Origin: Diaphorobacter sp. HDW4A
GTDB lineage: Bacteria > Pseudomonadota > Gammaproteobacteria > Burkholderiales > Burkholderiaceae_C
Length of the DNA stretch: 64,000 bases
Assembly (NCBI RefSeq): GCF_011305995.1
Contig: NZ_CP049910.1
Coordinates: forward strand, 2,170,001-2,234,000
Reading direction: 5' to 3'
In this document: in pieces, positions 26,195 through 34,777 of the stretch
Layout: each line of letters begins with the position of its first letter
How positions within the stretch are numbered: the first letter of the stretch is position 1
Made by a program: the position numbers and the translations under genes
The notes under the pieces: model-generated
Databases searched by the model: none
The model's input: only the letters and a program-made list of their open reading frames with translations
What the model was told of the DNA's origin: nothing

Positions 26195-27337
26195 TCAGCT
26201 CAGATCGGGCGGCGGTGCGCATGAGTCGCGCACCACGAATTCGGTGGAGAAACCGATCTTGCGCTGCTTCCTTGACGGTTCGCCGTCGAGGTGTTCGAGG
26301 ATCATGTGCGCGCAGGTGCGGCCCATTTCTTCGTAGTCCCAGCGGATCACCGAGACCGACGGTGTGGCCAGCACGGCGAGGTCGGAGTCGCCGTTGGCGA
26401 CGATGGAGATGTCTTCGGGAATGCGCAGGCGTCGCGCGCGCACGGCCTTGAGCACGCCGGGCAGCATGTCGATACCGCCCGCGATGATGGCAGTGGGACG
26501 GTCGCTTTGTCCGATGCGCGCCGAGGTCTCGCGGAACGCGGTGGTCGCGTCGAAGCCACTGCAATGGATGTAGTTCGGGTCCACCGGAACGCCCGCGTCG
26601 GCGAAGGCGCGCACGTAGCCTTCGTGACGGGCGCGGGCCGGATGGGTTGTCATGCGGCCGGTGATGTGCAGGATCCTGCGGTGCCCGAGGCCCAGCAGAT
26701 AGCTGGTGGCCTGGCGGGTGCCTTCGAAGTGATCGACGACGACGCAGTCCTCGGGACCGTCGATGTCGCGGTCGAAGAACACCACGGGAAGCTTGAGGCG
26801 ATGGCGGGCTGCGGCGAGTTCGGCGTCGTTCTCGTCGTAGGTCGTCATCACCAGTCCGTCGACCGTGCGCTTGCGGAATTGCTCGAGCAGCTCGAGCTCG
26901 CGCTCGCGGCGGGTTCCGGCGCTGCTGATCAACAGGACGGCACCGGCCTCTTCGAACACGGTCTGCGCGGCCTTCACGAATCCGGCGAGGACCGGGATGG
27001 TGATGTCACGGATGATGATGCCGACCTCGCGCGTGCGCTTGCCGCGCACGCCCTGGGCCGCGCGGTTGGGTACGTAGCCGAGCTCCTCGATGGCCTTGAG
27101 CACGCGATCCTTGTTGGATTTCTCCACGTTGGCCGCGTCATTGATCACGCGTGATGCGGTGCCGACGGAGACGCCTGCGATGCGCGCGACGTCGCGGATG
27201 GTGATGGACTTGGGTGGAGCGTTGGACAAGGCTGTGGAACTTCGCTTTTGCGCTGGGCGCGGAAAAGAGGCGATTATACGAGTGGCCTCTCTGGCCTTCG
27301 ACGCGTTGCCTGGCTTAAGGGAATCGGCTTTTTTCAA
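26195..27337 (-). CDS. LacI-family transcriptional regulator
   Basis: Up to 380 aa. The helix-turn-helix and hinge are SITIRDVARIAGVSVGTASR (about residues 44-63 of the longest form) and VINDAANVEKSN; the sugar-binding-like effector domain follows (EVGIIIRDITIPVLAGFVKA). TTG at 27337 overlaps the MBL gene stop, but TTG at 27229 would give 344 aa, the usual size with the HTH at the N terminus; neither has a good ribosome site. It is the only LacI-type protein in the window and the best candidate to bind the TGAAACGGTTCA sites. Confidence 0.92.
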   Translation of the reverse strand: MKKADSLKPGNASKAREATRIIASFPRPAQKRSSTALSNAPPKSITIRDVARIAGVSVGTASRVINDAANVEKSNKDRVLKAIEELGYVPNRAAQGVRGKRTREVGIIIRDITIPVLAGFVKAAQTVFEEAGAVLLISSAGTRRERELELLEQFRKRTVDGLVMTTYDENDAELAAARHRLKLPVVFFDRDIDGPEDCVVVDHFEGTRQATSYLLGLGHRRILHITGRMTTHPARARHEGYVRAFADAGVPVDPNYIHCSGFDATTAFRETSARIGQSDRPTAIIAGGIDMLPGVLKAVRARRLRIPEDISIVANGDSDLAVLATPSVSVIRWDYEEMGRTCAHMILEHLDGEPSRKQRKIGFSTEFVVRDSCAPPPDLS

Positions 27338-28218
27338 GATCTGTCCGATGTGTCATACCGGAATCCGCCGGTGGGTGAACTGACGATGCGTCCGACGCTC
27401 GGCGCCGGGAAATGGGCGGGCAGCAGCAGATGCCCCGTATCGGCGTGGCGCTCGATCAGCGCGGTGCGCGTGGTCCGCGCGAGGTCCTTGTCGTCGTCCG
27501 CCGTGGTCGACATTTCCGGAAAGCGTAACTGCACCTGGTGGTGGATGACGTCGCCAGTGATGACGCCCTGCTGACCTTTGGATGCGACGTTGATCACGAA
27601 GTTGCCCGGCGTGTGGCCGGGGCAGGGCTCGACCCAGATGCCGTTGTCGAGTTCGTAATCGTCTTCGACCAGCACCGCCTGGCGCGCTCTGGCGATGGGC
27701 TCGACGCTGTCGCGGAACGCGAGCGTGTGATTGTTCAGCACGCCGCTCTGGTAGACCCGGTCCCAATGCTCGAATTCCTTGCGCGACATGATGTAGCGTG
27801 CGTTCGGAAAAGTGGGCACCCATTGGCCGTTGACCAGCTGCGTGTTCCAGCCCACGTGGTCCCAGTGCAGATGGGTGCACATCACGAAGTCGACCTCCTC
27901 AGGGCGCACGTTCGCGGCACGCAGTGCGGGCATGAAGTCCGTCGTCAGATGCGAGAAGATGGGGCGAAAGCGCCGGTCCTTGTCGTTGCCGCAGCAGGTG
28001 TCGACCACGATGGTGTATCTGCCGGTGCGCACGACGAAGGCGTGAAAGCTCATCATCAGCTCGCCCTTGTCCGAGAACTGCCCGGCGGGCAGGTCGCGGA
28101 TGCATGTGGCGAGCATTTCCTCGGTCAGGTCGGGAAAGAACTGGCGCGCGGGCGTGAAGGGAATCGATTGTTCCACGACGCGCGTGACTTGAAAGTTGCC
28201 AATGGCGGTATCGGACAT
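27334..28218 (-). CDS. MBL-fold metallohydrolase
   Basis: 294 aa metallo-beta-lactamase fold. The zinc motif HxHxDH is at residues 116-121 (HLHWDH), with later ligands in PCPGHTPGNFV and ITGDVIHH. This arrangement is typical of lactonases and related ester hydrolases, so it may open a lactone or hydrolyse an ester of the imported compound. No signal peptide, so cytoplasmic. An AGGAGACAACGAC ribosome site precedes the ATG. It is placed between the LacI regulator and the livF ATPase, on the same strand as both. Confidence 0.9.
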   Translation of the reverse strand: MSDTAIGNFQVTRVVEQSIPFTPARQFFPDLTEEMLATCIRDLPAGQFSDKGELMMSFHAFVVRTGRYTIVVDTCCGNDKDRRFRPIFSHLTTDFMPALRAANVRPEEVDFVMCTHLHWDHVGWNTQLVNGQWVPTFPNARYIMSRKEFEHWDRVYQSGVLNNHTLAFRDSVEPIARARQAVLVEDDYELDNGIWVEPCPGHTPGNFVINVASKGQQGVITGDVIHHQVQLRFPEMSTTADDDKDLARTTRTALIERHADTGHLLLPAHFPAPSVGRIVSSPTGGFRYDTSDRS

Positions 28219-28275
28219 GTCGTTGTCTCCTGTGGTTGACGCCGCGTTCTTGTCGACCCGGCTGTCAATGAACGG

Positions 28276-28968
28276 TCAGAGGTATTCGTCGCTCAGCGCC
28301 ACCTCGCGTATCTCGGCGGCGCTGCCTTCGCGTTTGATTTCACCGCCGCGCATGACATAGCCACGAGTGGCGAGCTTGAGCGCGGGCCGGGCCATCTGCT
28401 CGCTCATCAGAATGGTCGTGCCGCGGCGCTGCATTTCACGGATGGCGTCGCTGATGTGCTGGATCCAGACGGGCGCGAGTCCGAGAAACGGTTCGTCGAG
28501 CAGCAGCAGCTGCGGCTCACCCGACATTGCACGGGCGAAGGCCACAATCTGCTGCTGCCCGCCGCTCAATTGTCCCGCAGGTTGCTGGGCTTTTTCCTCC
28601 AGCATGGGGAACAGCGCGCAAAGCCGGTCGTAGGTGTCGCGCTGCCGGGCCTGCGAGAGGCGGCTGGCGCCCGAGAGCACGTTGTCCCGCACGGTCATTG
28701 CGGCGAACACGCGGCGGCCTTCGGGCGAGTAGCCTATGCCGATGCGCGCCCGCTGGTCGCTGCGCAGCCCGTTGAGCTTGTACCCTTGAAACGTGGCGCT
28801 TCCCGCGCGCGGCTGGACGACACCGATGATCGATTTGATCAGGCTCGATTTGCCCGCGCCGTTGGCGCCGATGAGCAGCACCGTCTCGCCCTGGTGGATC
28901 TGGATGGAGACGTCGTGCAGCGCGCAGATGCCCCCATAGCGGACTTCCAGTCCTTCAACGTTCAGCAT
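28276..28968 (-). CDS. livF: ABC transporter ATP-binding protein LivF
   Basis: 230 aa. Walker A GANGAGKSS, signature LSGGQQQIVAFARA, Walker B LLLLDEPFLGLAP. It is the last of five transporter genes in the order livK-livH-livM-livG-livF on the - strand, and its start overlaps the livG end by seven bases. Powers import through LivH/LivM. Confidence 0.93.
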   Translation of the reverse strand: MLNVEGLEVRYGGICALHDVSIQIHQGETVLLIGANGAGKSSLIKSIIGVVQPRAGSATFQGYKLNGLRSDQRARIGIGYSPEGRRVFAAMTVRDNVLSGASRLSQARQRDTYDRLCALFPMLEEKAQQPAGQLSGGQQQIVAFARAMSGEPQLLLLDEPFLGLAPVWIQHISDAIREMQRRGTTILMSEQMARPALKLATRGYVMRGGEIKREGSAAEIREVALSDEYL

Positions 28969-29717
28969 GCGTGCTCCTCATCCGCTTCTCCCACATAGGC
29001 GCTGAGCACGTCCGGGCGGCTCAGCACTTCGTCCGGCGTGCCTTCCGCAAGAATGCGGCCGCCGTCCAGCATCACGATGCGCGAGCACAGCCTGCGGATC
29101 AGCCCGATGTCGTGCTCCACGATCAGCACGGCGCTGCCGAGCTCGCGGCAGGCGGCGTGCACGAAACGGTCGATCCGGTCGCGCTCATGATGTTCGAGGC
29201 CCGCGGCGGGTTCGTCGAGCAGCAGCAACTGCGGTTCGGTGACGAAGGCCATCAGCAGGCCGAGCAGCTTCTGGGAACCATAGGGGAGCTTGTCGGCGGG
29301 CTCATTCATACGCGCGCCGAGATCGAAGGCGTCGAGCAGCGCTTGGACGCCCTTGACGTCGCCCCGGTGGCGTCCGCCGAACTGCATCGCATAGACGAGG
29401 TTTTCGCGGACGGTCTTTCCATGAAAGGTGTTGGTTTGCTGAAACGAGCGGATCGCGCCGAGCCGGCTCATCGCGTGCAGCGGCACGCCAGTGACGTCCA
29501 GGCCCGTCAGGTGGATGGTGCCCGCGCTCGGCGGCACGGCGCCGCTGAGCACGTTGATCAGCGTGGTCTTGCCCGCGCCGTTGGGGCCGATCACGCCGAA
29601 GATTTCACCGGCGTGGATTGTCAGGTCGACGTTGTCGAACACGCGGATTCCTCCGTAGCGCTTGGTCAGTCCCTTGACCTGTAGGAGCGTAGAGTGGCTG
29701 TGGGCGTTCGGGTTCAT
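28962..29717 (-). CDS. livG: ABC transporter ATP-binding protein LivG
   Basis: 251 aa. Walker A GPNGAGKTT near residue 43; the signature region is LPYGSQKLLGLLMA (a LivG-type variant of LSGGQ); Walker B LLLLDEPAAGLEH. The start overlaps the livM stop (29714-29717). This second Liv system is complete, unlike the one cut by the left edge of the window. Confidence 0.93.
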   Translation of the reverse strand: MNPNAHSHSTLLQVKGLTKRYGGIRVFDNVDLTIHAGEIFGVIGPNGAGKTTLINVLSGAVPPSAGTIHLTGLDVTGVPLHAMSRLGAIRSFQQTNTFHGKTVRENLVYAMQFGGRHRGDVKGVQALLDAFDLGARMNEPADKLPYGSQKLLGLLMAFVTEPQLLLLDEPAAGLEHHERDRIDRFVHAACRELGSAVLIVEHDIGLIRRLCSRIVMLDGGRILAEGTPDEVLSRPDVLSAYVGEADEEHAC

Positions 29718-30745
29718 GCCGCCTCCGGCTGGGTCTTGGCGGACGAGGGCGTGGATGCAGGCGCGGGCCTTGCGACCAGCGCACTGACACGGGCACCGAG
29801 CGATTCGAGCAAGCCGACAAGACCGCCGCGCGCCAGCATCACGATGGCGATCAGCAGCAGGCCGAAGAGCGCCTGTGAATATTCACCGCTCATGTTGAAC
29901 TGCTGCGCCGCCCAGACCAGGAGCGCCGTGCCGAGCACCGGGCCGAGGATGCTCAGCCGGCCGCCGATGTAGACATAGGCCACGTAGTTCAGTCCGGTGA
30001 TGGGGTTGAAGGAAGAGGGATGCGCGGTCAACAGCAGGTTGACCAGCGAGAATCCGGCCAGACCCGCGAGTCCGGCGGCGATGCAAAAGCAGATCACCTT
30101 ATAGCGCCACACGGTCAACCCGAAGCTGCGCGCGAGCAGTTCGTTGAGACGGATCGCGTCCAGCTCGTCGCGGAACAGGCGCGTGGTGAGCAGGGTGACC
30201 AGCACGGCCACGACGGCAGTGAAGATCGCGACCAGCAGCACGGAGCGGTTGTCGCCGAACGTCCAAGAGAACAGCGTCGTGGCGGGCAGTCCGGCCAGAC
30301 CATTGGTGCCGCCGGTGATGGCCGGAATCTCCAACAGCAACAGGTGCACGATTTCCGCCAGCACATAGGTCACCAGCACGAAATACGCGCCCTTGAGCCG
30401 CAGCACCATCAGGCCGATGGGAATGGCCACCAGCATGGGCGCCACAAAGCTCGCCGCCATTTGCAGCAGCACGTTGGTGCCCAGATGCAGGCCGCACAGC
30501 GCGGCGGCGAAGCCGCCAATGCACATGAAGGCCGGAATCGCAAAGCTCACGAGATCCATGCGCATCATGAGATACACGCTGAGCGCGGCGGGCAGCGCCA
30601 CGAGGATTTGGTTGGTGATCGAGATGGAGCGCGCCGAATCGGAGAAGGCGGGCACCAGCAGGGTGAGCAACACCAGCGCGATCACCGCGCGAGCGAACCA
30701 GTCGGCCTTGAGCGGCAACTGGTACCAAGGCGAGGGGGATTTCAT
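29714..30745 (-). CDS. livM: Branched-chain-type ABC transporter permease LivM
   Basis: 343 aa with about ten hydrophobic segments. Family marks are YFVLVTYVLAEIVHLLLLE, RLNELLARSFGLTVWRYK and YVYIGGRLSILGPVLGT. The C-terminal tail is hydrophilic and Ala/Pro-rich. Two bases separate its start from the livH stop. Confidence 0.93.
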   Translation of the reverse strand: MKSPSPWYQLPLKADWFARAVIALVLLTLLVPAFSDSARSISITNQILVALPAALSVYLMMRMDLVSFAIPAFMCIGGFAAALCGLHLGTNVLLQMAASFVAPMLVAIPIGLMVLRLKGAYFVLVTYVLAEIVHLLLLEIPAITGGTNGLAGLPATTLFSWTFGDNRSVLLVAIFTAVVAVLVTLLTTRLFRDELDAIRLNELLARSFGLTVWRYKVICFCIAAGLAGLAGFSLVNLLLTAHPSSFNPITGLNYVAYVYIGGRLSILGPVLGTALLVWAAQQFNMSGEYSQALFGLLLIAIVMLARGGLVGLLESLGARVSALVARPAPASTPSSAKTQPEAA

Positions 30746-30747
30746 TG

Positions 30748-31632
30748 TCAGGCTCCGCGAACTTCACGGCCGAACAGACCGGATGGTTTGAATACAAGAA
30801 TCAGCAACACCAGCATGAACAGAATGAGGCTGCCGCGCGAGCCGCCTACGTAGACGCTGGAATACGCTTCCACCATGCCGACCAGAACGGCCGCGGCGAC
30901 GCCACCCCACAGGCTGCCGAGGCCACCGAGAATCACGACGATGAACGAGGTGGCGAGCACGCGGTCGCCGATATGCGGCTCGAGCGCGAGGATCGGAGTG
31001 ACCAGCGCGCCGGTCACTCCTGCCAGCCCGGTCGCGACGCCGAACGCCAGCGGAAACAGCAGTTTGGCGCGCAGACCCAGCGTGCCCGCGACTTCGCGGT
31101 CGCTTGACAGTGCGCGCAGCGAACGACCGAAGTTGCTGCGGTACATGAGTACCCAGACGCCCACGATGATGAGTGCGCACACGCCGATCACCACGAGACT
31201 GGACAGGGGAAGCATCAGCCCGGCGAAGTCGAGGACGCCCTCGACCGGGAAGGCGAACTGCGGAGACTCCGAGCCGAACTTCACGACCAGGCCGGTGGTG
31301 ATGATCGACGAGAGTCCAAGGGTCAGCATCAGCGTCGCGAGCTCGTCGTTGACGCGGCGCTCGATGAACACCAGCTCGAACAGGCTGCCGAGCGCGGCCG
31401 TCACCAGAGCCGCCGCGACCACGGCCAGCCAGTAGGGCCAACTGAAGAACGACACCATGGAGTACGCGACATAGCCGCCGAGCGCATAGAACGCTCCGTG
31501 GGCGAAGTTCATCACCCCGATGATGCCGAAGATCATCGTGAAGCCAAGCGCCAGCAGGGCGTACTGCGCGCTCAGGCCGAGGCCGATGAGCGCGGTCGAA
31601 AAGAACATGGACATGAGAACAACCGTCTGCAA
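30748..31632 (-). CDS. livH: Branched-chain-type ABC transporter permease LivH
   Basis: 294 aa membrane protein. The N-terminal region (LSAQYALLALGFTMIFGIIG, NFAHGAFYALGGYVAY) and the C-terminal VLGGLGSLWGGVAAAVLVGM are typical of LivH. ATG 31632 or an internal ATG at 31608 could be the start. It follows the livK receptor gene with a 14-base gap. Confidence 0.93.
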   Translation of the reverse strand: MQTVVLMSMFFSTALIGLGLSAQYALLALGFTMIFGIIGVMNFAHGAFYALGGYVAYSMVSFFSWPYWLAVVAAALVTAALGSLFELVFIERRVNDELATLMLTLGLSSIITTGLVVKFGSESPQFAFPVEGVLDFAGLMLPLSSLVVIGVCALIIVGVWVLMYRSNFGRSLRALSSDREVAGTLGLRAKLLFPLAFGVATGLAGVTGALVTPILALEPHIGDRVLATSFIVVILGGLGSLWGGVAAAVLVGMVEAYSSVYVGGSRGSLILFMLVLLILVFKPSGLFGREVRGA

Positions 31633-31646
31633 ATTGCGTCAGCGGC

Positions 31647-32828
31647 TCACTTGCCGGTCGCCGCCGGAACCTTCAGCACCGGTAGCTCCTTGCCATCGAC
31701 GATCATGCCCACGCCGAAGGGCAGCGACATCTCCTGATTGATGCCGAAGAACTCCTGTCCGATCCACAGGCCCTTGCCCATGCTGGGGTCTTCCACCGGC
31801 ATGGAACGCAGCGTCTGCGCGACTTTCTGTGTGTCGGTCGTCCCGGCGGCGTTGATGGCGCGGATGAGTTGGCGCGTGGAGGCGACCCACTGGTAGAAGA
31901 GCGTGATGTCGGGCGGGTTCTTCTTGAACGCCTCCTTGTAGTCGGCATCCACCTTGTCGATGGCCGCGTCGCGCACCACCGGCTCATACCAGTACATGTT
32001 CTTCACCACATTGGCTCCGCCGGCCACGCGCAGGATCTCCGGCGTGCTCGGGCCGCCGAGGCGGCCGATGGCGCCCTTGAAACCCGATTGGCGCAGCTGC
32101 TTGACGAGCGTGCCTGCATCACCGGCCGGTGTGGAAACCATGTCCACCGCTTCCGGACTGCTGCCGAGCATACGCAGCACGATCGGCGAGAAGTTGGTCG
32201 TGCCGCGCGCGTAGTATTCCTCGGTCACAGCCACGCCCGTCTTCTTGTACCACTCGGCGGCCACGGTCGCGATGTCGGTTCCCGCCTGGTCATTCGGCGC
32301 CACGATCACCACCTTCTTGAAGCCGAACTTGGTCTTGGCCTCGTTGATGATCGGACCGGCCCAGCCGCTCGGACCCGGACCGATGTGGAACACCAGTGGC
32401 CACTTCGGCCCGATGGCGTCCTTGGCATAGCTGCTCGCCATCACCAGCATCTGATTGCGCACCGCAATCGGCTTAAGCCCGGTGAGCTCGTTGGAACCGA
32501 TGGGCCCCATGATGAACTTCACGTTCTGGCTCGTCAGCTCATTCGCCGCACTCGCCGCAGCCTCGGCGGAATACTTGCTGTCGATGGCCACGAAGCTCAG
32601 CCTGCAGTTCTTGCCGTCAACCTTCACGCCACCAGCGTTGTTGGCCTCATGCTGAGCCAGCGCCACTCCTTCCCGAAGCGAAACGCCCCACCCGGTAGCA
32701 GGCCCGGACAACACCGCCACCAGCCCGAATTTCACTTCGCAATCCGCAGCGGTCGCAGCATGGCTGCCGACGGATGCAAGACTGGTCAGGGCGGTTGCGC
32801 ACAGCGCGGTGCGGATTCGATTTCGCAT
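31647..32828 (-). CDS. livK: Branched-chain-type ABC transporter substrate-binding protein LivK
   Basis: 393 aa, type I periplasmic binding fold. A Sec signal peptide spans about residues 1-28 (cleavage near HAATAADCEV); the mature start is VKFGLVAVLSGPATGWGVS. Ligand-cleft segments include MGPIGSNELTGLKP and AGDAGTLVKQLRQSG. GGAGACAACC is the ribosome site. A TGAAACGGTTCA operator lies 61 bases upstream. The receptor presumably binds an aromatic, alicyclic or branched acid rather than an amino acid; this is inference from the linked catabolic genes. Confidence 0.92.
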   Translation of the reverse strand: MRNRIRTALCATALTSLASVGSHAATAADCEVKFGLVAVLSGPATGWGVSLREGVALAQHEANNAGGVKVDGKNCRLSFVAIDSKYSAEAAASAANELTSQNVKFIMGPIGSNELTGLKPIAVRNQMLVMASSYAKDAIGPKWPLVFHIGPGPSGWAGPIINEAKTKFGFKKVVIVAPNDQAGTDIATVAAEWYKKTGVAVTEEYYARGTTNFSPIVLRMLGSSPEAVDMVSTPAGDAGTLVKQLRQSGFKGAIGRLGGPSTPEILRVAGGANVVKNMYWYEPVVRDAAIDKVDADYKEAFKKNPPDITLFYQWVASTRQLIRAINAAGTTDTQKVAQTLRSMPVEDPSMGKGLWIGQEFFGINQEMSLPFGVGMIVDGKELPVLKVPAATGK

Positions 32829-32889
32829 GGTTGTCTCCGGTTGAATGGTTCGAGTTGAGAGTCTGGAACAGATGGGAGGCGATGATACA

Positions 32890-32901
32890 TGAAACGGTTC
32901 A
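32890..32901. promoter_or_regulatory. Putative LacI-family operator (livK operon)
   Basis: Third exact copy of TGAAACGGTTCA, 61 bases before livK. It links the importer to the CoA-transferase and MmgE operons about 11 kb away. Confidence 0.75.
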
Positions 32902-33138
32902 TTTGAAACTGGGATTTGTTCATCCTAGGGAATTTACCAATAAGGGATCAAGTTCCATTCGCGCACCTCAAGATGCTGGAAAACTGAGTAACCAGAGGAA
33001 AAAATAGGCTTTATAACCGAAAAATTCAATGATAAATCTCCGCAATTTGTGCATTTTTGCGGTGAAAATTCGAGTGCTGACACTACGTTCCAAATGGCTA
33101 GTCAAGGTCGGCTCATTGGACAATTCATGCTGAATAGG

Positions 33139-33150
33139 TGAATCGGTTCA
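33139..33150. promoter_or_regulatory. Near-match to the LacI-family operator
   Basis: TGAATCGGTTCA, one base different from the three exact sites. No gene starts close by on the + strand; it lies 310 bases upstream of livK and could be an auxiliary site. Confidence 0.45.
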
Positions 33151-33301
33151 AATTTTTGCATCCTCTGATACTGATCGTCCTGGATGCACAGATCAATAGG
33201 TCGACGCGACCTTCTTGACAGGCTGTGGAATCATCCGTAGATTGGCTTAGGTGAACAGCCCTCGGGCCCCACGCAGCGCCTTAACTCTTGAAAGGCGCAC
33301 G

Positions 33302-33374
33302 CACTGACTCCCAAGGTCAGTGGCAGAGTACTTCTTAAATTTGCAACCCGGACAGGGAACACGTTTTCCTGTCC
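33302..33374 (+). promoter_or_regulatory. Structured leader with two hairpins upstream of DUF3577 gene
   Basis: Two 7-base stems (CACTGAC/GTCAGTG with loop TCCCAAG; GGACAGG/CCTGTCC with an 11-base loop) precede the gene by 60-130 bases. Such leaders are common before genes of integrative conjugative elements; function is unknown. Confidence 0.4.
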
Positions 33375-33433
33375 TCAGCTTTTGGCTGTCGGGTGGATGC
33401 GTGTCTCTCCAGTCCTTTTCATTGGAGAAAATC

Positions 33434-33853
33434 ATGACCGCTACGACCACTCAAAACACCGACCATTTCAACCTGCACGTCAACGGCGTCGGTTACCTGA
33501 ACCGTGTGCGCTGGGTTGAAACGAAGAGCAATGGCCGCAAGGCTCAGCCTTTTCTTGCATGCTCGATTTCCGCCTTGCGTGGAAACTCCGAGCAACCGGA
33601 CTACACCTACTTCGACCTTCGGGTCAGCGGAAGCGAGGCCATCCAGATGGTCGAGCAACTGATGGTGGATGTTGATGCGCAGCGCAAGGTTGTGCTGTCT
33701 TTCCGGATCGGGGACATCTACCCCCATCTGTACATGCGCGACATTCGCGACGATCGTGGCAATCGCACGAACGGTCGCGAACCGGCTGCGCTTATCAAGG
33801 GACGCCTGTTGCTCATCAACAGTATCTCCATCGATGGCGAGAACGTGTACTGA
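33434..33853 (+). CDS. DUF3577 / STY4534-type ICE protein, C terminus cut by IS
   Basis: 139 aa from ATG 33434 (GGAGA upstream at 33424-33428). The pattern NTDHFNLHVNGVGYLNRVRW, QPFLACSISALRG and FDLRVSGSEAIQMVEQL matches the DUF3577 family found in SPI-7/PFGI-1-type integrative conjugative elements, where it is labelled a replication-associated protein. The stop codon TGA at 33851 is the first three bases of an IS3-family terminal repeat, so the native C terminus has been replaced. No other ICE genes are present, so it is an orphan relic. Confidence 0.78.
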   Translation: MTATTTQNTDHFNLHVNGVGYLNRVRWVETKSNGRKAQPFLACSISALRGNSEQPDYTYFDLRVSGSEAIQMVEQLMVDVDAQRKVVLSFRIGDIYPHLYMRDIRDDRGNRTNGREPAALIKGRLLLINSISIDGENVY

Positions 33854-34079
33854 ACAGCCCCGGGTTTTGAGGATGCTCCAACACGAGAGAAGATGGAGCT
33901 ATGAACAAGTCACCGAAGTTCTCCCCGGAAGTGCGCGAACGCGCTGTGCGTATGGTGCAGGAGCACCGAGCCGACTACCCCTCCCTGTGGGCAGCTATTG
34001 AATCGATTGCCCCAAAGATTGGCTGCGTGCCACAGACCTTGAATGACTGGGTCAAGAAGGCCGAGGTCGACAGCGGACA
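33851..34079 (+). mobile_element. Left-end fragment of the IS3-family element
   Basis: 229 bases that match the end of the complete copy at 43977-45295 in opposite orientation, with one visible difference in the terminal repeat (TGAACAGCCCCGGG here, TGAACGGCCCCGGG there). It includes the first 60 codons of orfA (from ATG 33901: [19 protein letters not shown]...) and stops abruptly after GTCGACAGCGGACA. The rest of the element is missing and the sequence continues into the Ig-like surface protein remnant. Confidence 0.9.
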
Positions 34080-34777
34080 ATGGCATCTACAGCGCCAGCA
34101 GTGCAGGGAACCTGATCACGCAAACGACGATTGGCGTGAACAATCAATCTACGTCAACGATCTATGTGGCCCAGCCGTCGTTGGCGGGGACATATCGAAT
34201 CAGTGCGCAGATCGCAGGTGTGACCAGTCTCACGAAGTCGGCAGTGCAGACAGTGTCCGCGTCGCAGCAAGCGCTGAAGCTGACGGCCCGTGGAACGGGT
34301 GGCAAAGCGATAGTGGGCAAGGGCTTGTACACCTACGGCTCCGAGGTCTATGTGGAGCGGGTGGTCAATGGCGTAGTGAGCAGCGGCGCGGGCGCGGACG
34401 CGGTGATGGTGAACCTGCGCTGTGTGGAGACCACGATATGCAGTGCGCCGGCGACAGTGACGATACCCGCCGGTTCGACGTCTGCGAGCATCTGGGTCGC
34501 CGGTGTGGAACTGGGCACCACTCAGCTCGAGGCTACAGCCGTTGGTGTCGCCGCAGCCACGCCAGTCTCCGTGGAGGCGATTCAGCCTGTCCTGTCGTTC
34601 AGCTCTCTGGATGGTCAGCGCACGACGACAAGCGTGCGTGACGGCTTCAGCATGTCTGTGTCGACACCAGGAGCCGCCTATTCCACAAATCAGTACGCAC
34701 TAGTAGCGCTGACTGTGCAACTGGAGCTTGCTGATCAGGATCCGGTGGCGGAGTCGACGAGCTGCCCAGCTATATGA
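34080..34777 (+). pseudogene. 5'-truncated Ig-like surface protein fragment
   Basis: An open frame starts inside the IS fragment and continues to 34777 with Ser/Thr/Val-rich, invasin-like sequence ([57 protein letters not shown]). It appears to be the upstream part of the large protein at 34774. In the next frame, GGGVDELPSYMNGGAG leads smoothly into that protein, but a TGA at 34732 blocks it. So one long gene has lost its 5' end to the IS and carries a frameshift near 34700 plus this stop. Confidence 0.65.

Larger units (their letters stand above)
32829..33433. other. Gene-free region between livK promoter and DUF3577 gene
   Basis: No credible gene in about 600 bases. It holds the livK operator (32890), a near-match TGAATCGGTTCA at 33139, a perfect AGGTCG-ACG-CGACCT palindrome at 33198-33212, and two hairpins ahead of the DUF3577 gene: CACTGAC/GTCAGTG (33302-33322) and GGACAGG/CCTGTCC (33350-33374). 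Confidence 0.6.

Noticed and set aside
33901..34641. 246-codon frame beginning as IS3 orfA
   Set aside because: Only the first 60 codons are transposase; the rest is out-of-frame surface-protein DNA after the IS break.
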